In this document: positions 41,186 through 54,690 of the stretch, piece after piece | Layout of the letters: each line of letters starts with the position of its first letter | How positions within the stretch are numbered: the stretch's first letter is position 1 | Origin: Bifiguratus adelaidae | Taxonomy: Eukaryota; Mucoromycota; Endogonomycetes; Endogonales | Assembly: GCA_002261195.1 (NCBI GenBank) | Contig: MVBO01000098.1 | Coordinates: 1 to 55,950 of the forward strand | Length of the DNA: 55,950 nt | Reading direction: 5' to 3' | Translations under genes and position numbers: made by a program | Notes under the pieces: generated by a model | Told to the model about the DNA's origin: nothing | What the model saw: the letters and a program-made list of their open reading frames with translations, nothing else | Databases searched by the model: none

Positions 41186-42829
41186 ATGACAACTTCGCGG
41201 TTCGAATATATCCCGCCAGAGGTGTTTACGCTCATTTTGTCCTCCCTTCCCTCGCGCAAGACACGTCTCGACCTTGCTTGCGTCAGTCGTCACTTTCAGC
41301 CTATAATCTTCGCCGACATCTGGCAGACGCTCGAATTTCAGACGACAAGAGAGGTGAGAAGGTGTTCTGCGATACTATCGCACAACGCAAAAGCGCGTGC
41401 AAAAGCGGAGGCGAGAACAATCCCGACTGAGGCTTACTGCAAATCATTTTATACCGGCAACGACTACGGCGCCTACGTTCAAGTTTTAGACTTTTCAAAA
41501 ATTCAAGGCAAGGAGGATCTTGATGACAACCTACTTGTGTTGATCTCCAAATATTGTCCGAACGTCCGAGTACTCAACTCAAGCGGTGTGAGTAATTTCT
41601 CGGACAAAGGTTTCAGCACTTGCTGTGAGACATGGGATCTTGAGGAGCTGCTGGTGTCCGGTCCACATTGGGCCGAGGGCAATTTTCTGTTAGCTATGGT
41701 CAAGGCTGGTCGACATCAGCGGCTACGTGTGCTTGAAATGCGATATTGGTATCAATTCCGGCCGAGCAAGATATTGCCAGTTGCATCTCGACTCGGTCTA
41801 CAACGTCTGGTCCTAGATCAGGCCTGCAAAAGCGTTGACGAAAAAGCAGCCCTTCTTGACTTTGTTGAGCGAACGCTTCCAACCCTTGCGGAGCTGTCTG
41901 TAGAGTGCGTCGCGTTTGGACCAGCGGAGATGTCACGTCTCATCTCATTTTTGGTTGATTCTGCATCAAAAGTGGATGACATTGACCATTCATACCCTTC
42001 CGCACATCCGAAGTGGCATTTCAGTCGCTACTCGACCGCTCAGAATCGGCCCGAAGGTTTGGTATATCTAAATATCTCCAGAATGGCGCAAATTTCAGCA
42101 TCCTCTTTGGCGAAATTGGCCAAATTGCAATCATTACGGGGCCTGTCCGTGCGTCACGGTACTTGCCGAGGCAAAGAAGATACACTTGCTGCTCTCATCT
42201 CACAATTATCGCTCGAACAGCTCTACATATCCAGAACTTCAATGACTGTCGAACTCGTCGAGGCTATTTCACGCTGTACGCATTTAGAGACTCTGGGGCT
42301 CTCCAATGTGACCGAAGACCTTGATGAGGAACGGCGATTAGAAAAGGCGGAATGGATTCAGGCGATAAAAGCGCTGTGTCGTCTACCAATTCGCACTCTC
42401 ATGATCGAAGGGTTTGGTAGTAGAGAATGGTCAGCAGATCCCGTTTACCAGTCTCTTCCAACACGCACATGGATCACATCTCATCCGACCACGATTCCAC
42501 CTAGACAAATTTTAGCTGGATCTATTATGGCATCTTCGATCACTAGACTTTGCATAAGTTCTGAAGGTTTTGGAGACGATATCGGACCTGATCTGGGGAT
42601 CTTTCCTGCACTACGACAGCTGGCAATGGTCTATGTACCTTACTGCACGTCAACGTACGTTGCAAAGGCTATCAGAGACGTCCCTCAGCTAGAACGAATT
42701 GATATCTGGGATCCTCGGAATCGCTTCCATGGGATGCCGCCCGAATTTGAGGATCCAGAACGGTGGAACAAGGTGGTGCGGAAGAGAACTGGCGAAGCAG
42801 ACTTGTATGATCTTATGTACAACACGTAA
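41186..42829 (+). CDS. F-box/leucine-rich-repeat-like protein
   Basis: Single-exon gene, 547 residues. The start FEYIPPEVFTLILSSLPSRKTRLDLACVS, followed by FQPIIFADIW, is an F-box. Later segments have leucine-rich spacing (LVYLNISRMAQISASSLAKLA, LEQLYISRTSM, LETLGLSNV, ALRQLAMVYVPYCTSTYVAK), as in F-box proteins that use LRR-like repeats to bind SCF substrates. Its target is unknown. It ends 41 bases from the convergent DNA polymerase gene. Confidence 0.8.
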   Translation: MTTSRFEYIPPEVFTLILSSLPSRKTRLDLACVSRHFQPIIFADIWQTLEFQTTREVRRCSAILSHNAKARAKAEARTIPTEAYCKSFYTGNDYGAYVQVLDFSKIQGKEDLDDNLLVLISKYCPNVRVLNSSGVSNFSDKGFSTCCETWDLEELLVSGPHWAEGNFLLAMVKAGRHQRLRVLEMRYWYQFRPSKILPVASRLGLQRLVLDQACKSVDEKAALLDFVERTLPTLAELSVECVAFGPAEMSRLISFLVDSASKVDDIDHSYPSAHPKWHFSRYSTAQNRPEGLVYLNISRMAQISASSLAKLAKLQSLRGLSVRHGTCRGKEDTLAALISQLSLEQLYISRTSMTVELVEAISRCTHLETLGLSNVTEDLDEERRLEKAEWIQAIKALCRLPIRTLMIEGFGSREWSADPVYQSLPTRTWITSHPTTIPPRQILAGSIMASSITRLCISSEGFGDDIGPDLGIFPALRQLAMVYVPYCTSTYVAKAIRDVPQLERIDIWDPRNRFHGMPPEFEDPERWNKVVRKRTGEADLYDLMYNT

Positions 42830-42870
42830 AAGCTACCCTATTAAGCCAAATAAAGTCCATGTACAATAGT

Positions 42871-45800
42871 CTAATTGACAATCTTGTGGGGTTGAGGTTG
42901 AAAACCGCGCTTCCTGCTCTCTTGTTGCTCGAAAGATGAACCTCTGTCTCTGTTTCTTGACGACCCAATGGTACCTGATGGGAAGAAAGGTTCTGAGCGT
43001 GAAGATGATGTTAGGGCAGGGGCAGGAACGTGCAAGACCGGCTTCACATCATAATCTTCGACGCTAGCTGCATCGATGATTTCTTGGGTTGAATGTGCTT
43101 CGATGTCTTCTGCAGGCTTGGCCTGTCGCCTTCGCGCCGTTCGTTTGGGTTGTAGATGTAACGGTAGGTCAAGCTCATCAAGCTCGGCTTTAGATACGAT
43201 TTTCCGGCGTGACGAAGCGCCGGTTGTTGCAGTAGTGGCCTTCTGTTTCCTCCATTCTGCGAGGTCGCGGTACATTTGCATCTCCAAGTACTCACTATCC
43301 GCTGGAGAAAATGGGGGGTGCGTCTCGATCAAACGCTCATATTGATCACTGATGTCTTGTGGTGGGTGAGGGAAGTCGGATTCTGAAGATTTCTCGTCGC
43401 CAAAGAATGGATGGTAATTCGTCTTTCGGGATTTCTTTGGGACAGTAGGCAGTTCATTCAGTAGTTGCATAATGGAATACGATTTGCCATGTTCAATAAC
43501 CGTTTCATTGGATGGCGTTACGCAATCCATGTCGGCCTCTTTGCGAAGAACGTGGTCCACATCCACAGCCGAAAAGAAACCGACGGATTGAGGAAGATTG
43601 CGAATACCCAAGCGATAGCTGAACAATGACCGCGTCCACAGATTGGCAAGCTGCAAAGCCATTGCGCACCGCAGTTGATCCTCTTCCTTGGCGAGATAAC
43701 GGACCTCATCGTGAACCGAGAGCATAAAGCGGGCCTTGATGTCATATTTTCTGATCAGGTGGGACATTGAGACGAGTAGGAGATGGAGATAATCAACGCC
43801 AGAAGATTGTACAACCCAGTTGATCCTTGATGGTAGATATTGATCCTTGGTATATTCCGGGCGTAAGGCGTCCGTGATGGCGCAATTCAAGACCGGGGTC
43901 CTCGGAACCTCTTTGAGGGCAACTTGCTCGAGAGCATTGAACATGTATGTTTCGGACCCACCGTGCCAAAATGGAGCTTTACGTCGATGCTCTTTGACTC
44001 CCTTGGTTTGACTATAGAGATCTTTTGCTCGCTCCTTGGCTTCTTCAGCGGTGATATCCGGATTAAACTGCTGCAGCAACCTCGCCGCAAATGCCACGCC
44101 AGCACCATAAATTCTTGCATAATTAAAGATTTTGGCCTTGTCTCTGCTGACACCGAGAATGGCTGCTGTCTTTGAGTGTAGATCAGTGCCTTCACTTTTG
44201 GTCCCTTGCAATGTCATCCAACCAAGAGCGCTTGCACCATGGGCACCGAATTGAGCATCACCCATCAAACTTGAGATCCATAACTCTTCGGAATCGACAT
44301 CCGCACCCACAATCTTATATCCTGGTGGAGCTTTGATCATCGCCTTCAATTCGGAACCGATTCTAGACGATTTTGCATTACTTGCGGTTAACCATGTTCG
44401 CTCCACAGCTCTGCGCGTGATGGTACCCATAGTAATAATTTGAGGAAGGATCATGCCGTAGCGATTGTTATCCTCAGTTTCAGTTGCAGCAGCCTTTTTG
44501 GTCTTGCGTTTGAGTACGGATTTGACACCCATGTCCTTGACTGCAGAATTCTCACCCTCCCAGACGACGAATTGCCCCATGATGCGTTCTCGAGCACTTA
44601 TCCAATAAGCACTTGTTGCATTCATCTGCAGAGCGTCTCTCGCAATCGCGACATCAGAAGATAGGGTACCTTCTTCGAAATGGTGGATGTAGCCTTTGGC
44701 GATAGGATTACCACAGTTGGCCTTCTCACCGTCCTTGTGGGGTAAGCGGAAATAAGTATAGTCCTCGTCGATAAGGACAGGTTTCGTTCGAGAAACCTTC
44801 TCTGACCTAAAATACGACAAGTTGTCATTTCGAACTTTGTAACACCATCCAAACTCCTTGATGTAGTGCAGCGGATAATCCATCCATTTGAGACGCAGCA
44901 AAAGTGGAGTGATACGTGATCGAATCGATACTTTGACTTTGCCGGTTGACTTGTCGTAGATGTCTTTGTACCACTTGGGCGCTCCCGGACAGCGCGTCCT
45001 CTTGCTCGACACGTCCCACTCCAATTGACTGAGCCAAGGATCTTCGGCAATATCAGCAAGATCCGTGTCAGTTCGCCATTCACCACTGTCGGCTGCCGCT
45101 GTTTGCGTACTCTCAGTCGGATGCTTCTTTGCGGCCCGCAGAGCCAACTCTTGAAGAGCGTCGTCGACACGGTCTTCTAGTTCCTTGTGCTTTTTGGTAG
45201 CTCGGTCAAGATAATCTTTCCATCCGCTATCGACAGTCAGGAAGGAATTGCCCATCTCCAGCACACCGGCCAGACTGATGGGATGAGGACAATTTTCGAG
45301 GAAACGTGGCCATACTTTGGTGTAGATTGCGTGCGTAGTTGCGACATCGTCAGCGCAATAGCTCATGAGGTTCTGAAAATCGAATCTGACGTCGTCGAGA
45401 GATCCCTTCATGAAGACATCACGTCTGGATTTGTCAAGTTGTATGTTGCAGTAAAATTGCGCGAGGTCCTTGAGAGAATTCATACTGCTCACGTCATAGA
45501 AAGAGGTTGCCTCTGCTGCCCCAGTCTCGCTACCCGATCCTGTTAAAGCTCCAGTTCCAGCTCCGGTCTCGGACATGTTGACCATGACATTACTCGTGTC
45601 CACGCCGAGAGGTAAACCTTCGGCATTCGATCGCTTTTTGTGGTCGCTCATCCAGGTCGGTCGCTGTTGCGAGCAGAGGCCAGCGACAGCGATGTGCAAC
45701 GACATGGTATCTAAAAATCGTGTTGAAGACTGTTCGAGATTGTACTCCTCTAGAACGTTGCTTCGATCGAAACCGACATTGTGCCCGAGAACAACACGTT

Positions 45801-46604
45801 CCTCTCGAGAGGGTCCAAGAGGTATGAGATGATCCGGCTTATCAGACTCTCCGGTAATGTAAGGAGATGTCCACGAATACCAATGTGTTGGGGATACCGC
45901 TACGGCCATAGATGGATATCTTCCTGCAGTTGCCAAGACCTCGACGTCAAAGGTCAACATTCGATCGCCTGGATAAGCTACTGTGGTGTAGGTCCCATCT
46001 GCGTTGTATTGTGTCCATCCACGTTGTTCAATCCATTGCTTCGGTCGTGCTGGAAGGATCGCCTTTGCCAGTTCGTTTGCTGATGCTAAATAAGGCGCTA
46101 TGTAATGATAGCCGAGCTGGTAGAAATGCCGTTCAATATCACTGCCTTGCAAAGGTGGAAGGGGAAAGCTAACATTGTGAACTGGATTTGTGGTTGCATC
46201 AAGGATTTTTTGCTCCTTGAGATGCTGATGCGATATCCGAATGCGCTCGGCTTCCGCGCCATCGCCTTTCTCTCCGTCAGGTGTGATCTTGTAATCTTCG
46301 CCGAAGATCTGTTTGTGTAAGTTCGGGGCGAGTAGTTGCACTTTGGCCTCGTTGTAGTAGGCTAGAAGAAAGACATACGAACGTTTAAAAAACAAGGAGA
46401 ATCTGAGACTAGCGTTCACGTCACACCTGTAGATTCTTCTAGCAGCTCAGCCTTACTGGTCTGCTTCGATGCAAATGGTGATGCCTTGATGTAATAATGG
46501 CGTATAGGCACTTTTACTTCCTGTGGCAACCGGCGAAGGTAAAGCCATCCTTGGCGGTCGGCGACAACTGACAGGCGCTGTATCGTTGCCCTGCTAGCAA
46601 ACAT
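42871..46604 (-). CDS. MIP1: Mitochondrial DNA polymerase gamma (Mip1)
   Basis: Exons 46604-46427 and 46361-42871, one 65-base intron, 1222 residues. An Arg-rich, acid-poor start (MFASRATIQRLSVVADR) fits a mitochondrial presequence. The 3'-5' exonuclease motifs are FDVEV, GHNVGFDR and YCADDVATTHAIY. The family A polymerase motifs are ADVDSEELWISSL (A), RDKAKIFNYARIYGAG (B) and SVHDEV (C), with all metal-binding Asp present. It replicates mitochondrial DNA. About 230 residues after motif C form a basic, Ser-rich extension, as in fungal Mip1 but not animal POLG. Splicing joins LEEST to AYYNEAKVQLLAP. Confidence 0.96.
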
Positions 46605-47034
46605 TACGTTCTATACTGTGAGGACATCGTAGAGAGTCGACGAAAGGCACTGATTAATCTTTCGGAACATTGGGAGACATTGAAGATAAGAGAGGCGCGT
46701 TTAAGAGGCATTGACAATGGAGTTTGACGAACAGCAAAAAGGGGATAGGGTTCATGGTAGCTATGGAAAACCTTTGGCAAGTCTGGAAGGTGCCAGCATC
46801 AGACGAGATGGATTTCCTCACATTTTCTCACACCTTGTCAATGGGCAAGGTGTAGAGTCGTTGTGCTCAGCCCATCTCGCTTGAACCTTGCATCATGGAA
46901 TCGTTTGCGAGTCTTTTTACCGCGAGAGGTGGCCTCTCTATGTCTATTTCCCCTATACATCGTTTGGAACGCTGTCTGCGCATCCAAACGCGTGGACGAA
47001 ATTAGAAAATCGCGAGACGCGTTTTGTGCACACT
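46605..47034. other. Divergent promoter, MIP1 / MIS12
   Basis: 430-base spacer with start codons facing away on both sides. No gene or clear motif was seen. Short frames here lack any family resemblance. Confidence 0.45.
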
Positions 47035-48096
47035 ATGAAAGCCAAGAAGGAATCCACGGTCAACAGGCCGACACAGCTCAACAACGAAGTGTTGGTAGAA
47101 CACTTTGGCTTCTTTCCTCTAGCTTTTGTTGATGATGTAATCAATGCTGTTAATGACTTGATTTATCAGGCGGCCAACAGTTTGGAGAAGTTCGTGGAGG
47201 AAGAGATTGGACAGGGTGAGGAGACGATGCAGGTAAGCAAATCAACCTCTGTCTCCTTTTATACTGACTACTTCAAGGGCATGGTACAAGTTGAGACCCT
47301 ACTGGAGTCAGCAGTCGACAAAAACTTTGACTTCTTTGAGCTTTACGTTCTCCGAAACATTTTGGCGATACCACAAGATGTCAAAATCCAGCTTGCGCAT
47401 CACAAGGTGAGTAGCTCAGCGTGCTTGGTAAGCATTGTCTGACGGTGGGACTTCGCAGGGTCGGGACTACGACATCACCGAGGAAGAAGAAAGAGTACTT
47501 GACGAGGAATTGGAAGACGTGAGAAGGAAACTCTTGACCGTGAGTAGCTTTTGCGCACGCTTCTGATATTATATATATCACTTACATGATATGTCTTACA
47601 GCAAAAGTTTCTCAATCACCGACTACACCGAGAGAAGGCTGTCGTCAGCAAGCGGCTCGACCGATTACATAAATGTCAACTACAACTCGAAACGCTTAGT
47701 GCGCTGGCAAATGGTCATAACAGTAAGTTAGTATAAGCATGACAGATAGTTTGATTCATACGTCTTGCAGTCGCACCTCTCCACGATACATTACGGTTCG
47801 TCAACGACCAGATAGGCGCTCTAAAGGCGACTCTCCAAATCGTGCGAGAGGACGTGAACAGTTCCGACATACAAGATCTATTCGGTACGCCAAGTGATCG
47901 TGAAAAATGGCTTCAAGAAATTGTCTCCAGGCAGATTACTGCAGCGAAAGGAATACAGGACGATAGCCCGAAGCCGCATAACAACCTAATCAACAATGCC
48001 GAAGTTGAACGTGAGCTTTCAAAGGTCAAGCAGGAATTAGGGGATGCGCAAGTTTGGAGGCATGTGGACGAGATCATTTCAGCAGCGGAACGTTGA
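47035..48096 (+). CDS. MIS12: Kinetochore protein Mis12/Mtw1
   Basis: Exons 47035-47232, 47278-47406, 47459-47539, 47602-47722, 47771-48096; introns 45-62 bases; 284 residues. The N-terminal EHFGFFPLAFVDDVINAVND is the Mis12 signature (head domain), followed by FVEEEI and a long coiled coil (ITEEEERVLDEELEDVRRKL, REKAVVSKRLDRLHKCQLQL). Mis12 with Nnf1, Dsn1 and Nsl1 links the centromere to Ndc80. The ATG giving MKAKKESTVNRPTQ was chosen as the nearest one in phase. It ends 64 bases from the stop of the Cdc20-like gene. Confidence 0.92.
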
Positions 48097-48160
48097 GCCC
48101 AAGAGTGTACAAGCCCTTTGTAAATAATTTCCGTTTATTCTATCACGATCGAGAATGAAC

Positions 48161-49713
48161 TCATCGTATACCACCAATGAACTCCTCGTCAAAAGCGGAA
48201 CCGGGGGTCTGGGTATCATCGGGCCATCTCCAAAACTTCAATCTGGATGCTGTCCCTGTAACCATGACATCGTAACCGAAACGCTTCGTTTCAGCCAGAT
48301 GAAGGACCCTCTCGCCGTTTTGTAAATGGCGGCTAAGTAGCTGCAGGCTCTTTGGAGCCCAAACAGCAATGGATTCTGCAGTTGCCACGGCGGCAGTACG
48401 TGCATCGATACCGGAAGGAAGGGTGTCTAAAGCCGGCGCGTAACCGTGCGTAGAAAATAGATATCTACCATTTCTCGAGAAAGCTAGATTGCAAACCTGT
48501 GAACGTGCATCGACCGAATCGATCAGTGACATGCTTTGCGCATCCCATAATTTGATTGTTCTATCATGAGAGCCTCCTCCGCTTGCGAAGACGTCCTTCC
48601 TCTTTGGATGCCAAGCGAGAGCTTTGACCGCTGCCCGGTGCTTTTGAAAGATGCCATTAGGCCGCTGCCGCGTCCCCTCCCAGAGACATATTTTGTTATC
48701 ATTCCCGCCGCTCAATAGATTCGAGCCATTCGGCGACCACGAGAGTCCGCAAACTTCATGTGTATGAGCTGATAAGGTCGCAATGACACCTTGACGAATG
48801 CGAATATCGTGATGTCGTACAAGAGTATCCTTGCTCCCGCTTGTCAGTATATTCAAATGTGAATTCCAAGCTAGGCTCCCTGCAATGTTGTTGAGTTGAA
48901 TCTGCTCCATGTTGTGCAACCATTACCTATTCGATCGGCGTGCGGAACAATCGTACGAATGCCTTTTCCAACATGCGCATCCCACACGACAATCGTGCCA
49001 TCTGCAAATCCCACACACGCAATGTGATCTCTCGCATGAACAACACTTTCCGGCGGCGTGAATTTTTTGGATTCGCAAGCGATTGCCGTCGCAAATGAAG
49101 ACAAGCTGCATGCCATCAAGTTTGAATTTGCAATGTAGAGGAGATGGTCATTGTCAATGAAACAAAGAGGTTTTGAATAGTAATTGGCCTATCATCCGGT
49201 CAACGACTTGCGTTCAATCGTTGGATTCGGTACACCTACGGAAAGCCCAGAAGTGGTCAGCGTCTTCCATGGAGACCTAAAGTGCATCGGCGGCGCCTCT
49301 TTGTTGTACATGTCGGAATTCGATGGCGTTATCACAGGACTGATCGCATAACGAGGATGTTGTGGAAGATCCTGTGCAATGGAAGGGACAGGCATAACCG
49401 ACCGGACTCTGTGTCGAGAGGAAGCCGTAAAGCTCGGCACTATCTGCAGTTGTGAGCGCAACAACTGGGTATATCTATCGTCTGCGTCCTTGCTTAATAC
49501 CACAAGGTTGCATGACCATAACGCATATTGCCCTTACCGTCCACATCTGGCACAACCCGATGTTCATGCAGCAAATATCTATTAGAGCGCTTCAGCCCGT
49601 TCGAGACGGCGATGAAGCTACGTTTGCAAGATCGAATTTCCCTTGGGTAAGCCCAAAACATCTCTTTCCACTGCATACACCGTAAAGGCTTACCGATCTG
49701 ATGTCCAGGTCAT
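48161..49713 (-). CDS. Cdc20/Cdh1/Ama1 family APC/C activator
   Basis: Exons 49713-49694, 49617-49538, 49481-49240, 49188-48927, 48879-48161; introns 47-76 bases; 440 residues. Splicing creates DRFIAVS, the C-box (family DRFIPxR), just five residues after the start. YTQLLRSQL and TSGLSANYY precede a WD40 propeller with the Cdc20 hallmarks HEVCGLSWSPNG, LLSGGNDNKICLWEG, FASGGGSHDRTIKLWD, SQVCNLAFSRNGRYLFSTHGYA and VLHLAE. The protein ends FIGGIR, the Ile-Arg tail that docks on APC3/Cdc27. The near-absent N-terminus and missing KILDAP-type motif argue for a specialised, perhaps meiotic, activator; an unseen upstream exon is possible. Confidence 0.88.
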
Positions 49714-50515
49714 CCCGGGTTTTGAGCGCCGAACGTGCTGTGTCTTGCCGACATTATGGCTCGACTGTGCCTTCTTGTTGCTCGCTGCATAATCTGAGCT
49801 TTTTGCAACCGTTTCGACCAAGGAACTGCATGCTTGAGACATACCAAGAAGAACAACCACAAGGAAATTGGAAAAGCAGTGGATTTATTAGAACCAAAAA
49901 AGGAAATCGCCTGGAACGATCGTCTCAAGATGGGGAAAGGCTTCTTGCCACGGAGCCAAAATGTCTTTTCCAGCGTGCAGGATCAAGGGTATCCGTTGGT
50001 TCGGCGCCATGATAGAGGACCCGACTCTCTTTGATCGTAATTTCCGAACTAGTACACCTTGTGGTCTTGTTGAAATGTGGATGGGCTAACGCCTGCCGGC
50101 GCCAGCGATGGCCTGTGCTTGGACATTAACTTGCTGTAGTCGGGCTGCAATGCACAGAAAAAGCGACATGCACACGGCGACTTTCGTGTTACATCAACGT
50201 GTCACACATTGCAAAGGGGAATCGTTCATCAGAACATCTCGAAAGGTCACCTGAAGTGAGTCATCTTGGCTTTATGTCAAGATGTAGAACGTTTTCAGTA
50301 GCAGTAACATGATGCTGGGCATGTGTTGCTCCTCGAAAGCGGCAAAGTTAAACTTATTGATCTCGCCATATTTGGCTATAGTAACGTCATGCTGTGAAAC
50401 CACCTCCGCGTCACACATTGGTTCGACGGACGGTGGGAAAAACACGCACCCTTCTTTTCCTACCCTTGCTCCTGCAGAACCTTATTTGCTTTTGCTCTTA
50501 CTCTTGTAACTTGAC
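49714..50515. other. 802-base divergent intergenic region
   Basis: Lies between the start codons of the Cdc20-like gene (minus) and the membrane-protein gene (plus). Pyrimidine-rich stretches precede the latter (about 50447-50510). Only short, family-less open frames are present. No RNA gene was recognised. Confidence 0.45.
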
Positions 50516-51475
50516 ATGGCTGAAGGAAAGGCTTACGTTCTGAAAGGTGCCAACGTGTTGGTCTACCTCTTCTTGCTCGGCACTACCATTACAAGTGTCT
50601 TTGGCCCCAAGGCCGACCCCGACATCGTAGCTAGCCATCAGACATACATTACACCAGGTTAGTGGCTTGCCGCTTGGTGAAACAGCAAGGAGTAACACGT
50701 CCTTTTCTGTCTTACAGCTATCTGGTCTACCTATGTTTGGTCGGTCATTCACTTGCTTCTGGGAGGATTCGTCATTTATCAATTCTTTGACCAAGCACAT
50801 GAGCAGGCTGTCCATGGCGTAGGTTGGCACTTTGTAATTAGCGCCATCCTGAACGCCGCCTGGTTCTGGCTATGGGTAAGTCTCTTGCATGCATTGTGCG
50901 CCCCACGTGTATGGCACTGACGAATCGCCAGACTCGCGGTCACGAAATAATTTCCTTTTTCGCTATCCTTATTACCGCGTCGTCGGTTGGCTTTGTGTTC
51001 TGCAAGTATTACTGGATGCGTACTCTCCACATGCTCGCTAATCAGGGCTATAGATCATCTTGAGCACAAATACCCGGCTGCTACTTGGGCAGATACCATT
51101 CTGGTTCACGCCCCCTTCAGCTTGTGGCATGGAGGGATCACCGTCTTGACGGTGATCAACTTATTTGCCATTTTCCAAAATGTCAAGCCTTCGGGACCTT
51201 CGACTCTTCAAGTCATCCTTGTCGTCCTTGGTCTTGTGTTCCTTGCTTCCACTGCCATCGGCTACGTGGAGTACAAGCACCGTCGTGGTGATCTCGTCGG
51301 CTCCTTCGTTATCTCTTTTGCCTTGTTTGCCATCTGGGATAATCAAACGGAGCCTGTCATTCGCTGGACTGCCTTTGCTTTGGCTATCTTGACTGCTCTT
51401 TACCCCGCCAGACCCTGGATCTTCAGCGGTAGACTCGGTGGTAGCCGTGAGGAGCAAGCTCCATTGCTTGGCTAA
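50516..51475 (+). CDS. Polytopic membrane protein, tryptophan-rich sensory/TspO-like
   Basis: Exons 50516-50657, 50718-50875, 50932-51005, 51046-51475; introns 60, 56 and 40 bases; 267 residues. About six or seven hydrophobic helices are visible, such as VLVYLFLLGTTITSVF, TYVWSVIHLLLGGFVIYQF and TLQVILVVLGLVFLASTAIG. HAPFSLWHGGITVLTVINLFAIF resembles the PFSLYLGWITVATIAN region of tryptophan-rich sensory (TspO/MBR-related) proteins. Function in fungi is unknown. The cytosolic C-terminus ends EEQAPLLG, an acidic-dileucine-like sorting signal. The 40-base last intron was chosen over a 34-base option because it has a better acceptor and a CTAAT branch site. Confidence 0.8.
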
Positions 51476-51592
51476 AAGAGCGCGTTGTGAATCATAATTA
51501 ATGAATGAATTAAATCTAATCAAATTTTTGTGATCTCGTGTATTTGGCTTGACATTCTCTCCCTCACTCTCTCTCTCTCACACACTGCAGTG

Positions 51593-52918
<1,326 letters not shown>

Positions 52919-53128
52919 AATACGCAATGTCCACACGCTGTCATTTCTGCTTCATTAATTCAATCTGGGTTAAGTCATTGCCCGCATATACATGTCTATA
53001 TTACAAGTTCTGTCATCATGTCCGCCGCATTGTCATACAATCCACTTAACCCAATGTAACCGTTGCATTCGCTTTTTCATAACATGTGCAACACTTTCAA
53101 GTTGCCTTGCCCTCCTGACACTTTACAA

Positions 53129-54690
53129 TCAGTCCGCCTCCTCTGCCGTCTCATGCGCTCGGCGGGAACGCAGATTGTATGCAGCGTCTTGCGAGCTCTT
53201 TCCTCCAGCTTTGCCTTCGATGATCTCGTGATGAGCACTTTCGTCCATATCATGTTCTTCCCTATGAGCCGTCTCATCGTCGGACACATCTTCCCTCATT
53301 TGTTCCTGGCCATTCAAGGCCTTTACAGACAAACGATCATGATCAGGCAGGCCAAATGATGGTACGCTCCTTCGTTGCGCGTCTGGAGACGCCTTGCGCA
53401 CTGGCGACGGAGAAGCGTAACGCGGAGAGGTTGTTGTCGTCGCCGAGTGGGTGGTTTTGGGTACAAGGTGGGCTTTTGCGGGGTTAAAGTGGCCACACTT
53501 TGGACAAATATATTCTGTAAACGCGTCGGTCAAAGAATGGCTGTTTTAGCGTTGTCTACTTACGGACTGTCTCTCGCTCTTCAGGAAGTACAAGGCCATT
53601 GTGAGCGAAGCATTGCTCGCAAATCAGGGCGTACTTGGTTTCCGGTCCTTCCTCTCCAATGATCGCGTCCACCACTTTATCGTACCATTGCCTTTGAGCA
53701 GGCATGGGTGGGTTCATGACTGCAGGAACAGTTGACGGCCATGAGCAATGAACTCGACAATAACCGGATACTCACTGGCTCCATGGTGCATGGCCGATGT
53801 CGACGGTGGCATATGTCCACTGGCAACATTCGGTCTAACTACAGGAGCATTGCTCGGACCTACGGTAAAATGTTAGTCAAACAAGACAAACGGCTGCAAA
53901 GTCTACTGACCGATGGGCTGCATTGCTGTCTTCGGCGCCGTTTGATTCATATATTGCGGTCGCCCCCGTTGGGATTCTGGTCGAGCAGTATTACCTTGAG
54001 TGGCGCCTTTGCTCTGATTGGACTTTGACGAGGAACCTGCATTTGCCGCAATACTAGCAGGATCGTAGCGATCAAGCAAAGATTTCGTTGAGTAGTAGGC
54101 GGTTTTATTCTTGAGTTCCTCCAGTTTTTGCTTTTGTTGTGCGCGTAGGTTCGCAAGGTTCGTCTCTATAAAGCATGCGCATATGAGAAAGGCACAGAAG
54201 GCAACAAACAGAAGTCCTTGCCTATGGCGGTCTGGCGTCGGCGATAGTAAAATCCAAGACCGTTTTTAATGGCGTATATACTGCAGGTGTCGATAGGAAG
54301 GCATTCCATAAGCATCATAACGCACCGAGAAATAGAACTCCTGCTTACCAGAATGGAGCAACAACGACGATAGCCAGCTGTAAACCGCGAACTTCCCAGT
54401 TGGTGCTCTGATCGCGTCGCAGAAAGATGTGCCAAAAGCCGACATATACGAAATACGCTAGCGTAGAGAGCAGTAGCCACATCACTACTGCTCTTCGCTC
54501 TCTTATCCGAATCTCGGAAAGTCGGACCTCGGCCTTGCTAATGTTTGTCGCGAGCGACGAGAGTATCTTCTCATAACTAGCCGAGTCATTGGACTAAAGA
54601 AACAGCAAGTCAGTTTAGCATATTAGGTTGTCGTGGTCGCAAGGACACCAGGATGCTCACCTTTCGCAGATATGACACTATAGCACCCAT
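53129..54690 (-). CDS. LNP1: Lunapark ER-junction protein (Lnp1)
   Basis: Exons 54690-54661, 54593-54349, 54280-54222, 54165-53911, 53859-53776, 53719-53564, 53514-53129; introns 49-68 bases; 404 residues. MGAIVSYLRK and a coiled coil are followed by two membrane segments (AVVMWLLLSTLAYFVYVGFW and LAIVVVAPFCIYAI), a second coiled coil (NLRAQQKQKLEELKNKTAYY), a disordered linker, and the lunapark zinc ribbon: YALICEQCFAHNGLVLPEE then YICPKCGHFNPAK. It stabilises three-way junctions of the tubular ER. Intron 3 has a GC donor (GCAAGG); the nearby GT options give a stop or the wrong frame. The tail is acidic and disordered. Confidence 0.93.

Noticed and set aside
51012-51045. 34-base intron in the membrane-protein gene
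   Set aside because: The 40-base alternative (51006-51045) has the better acceptor and branch site and keeps frame.
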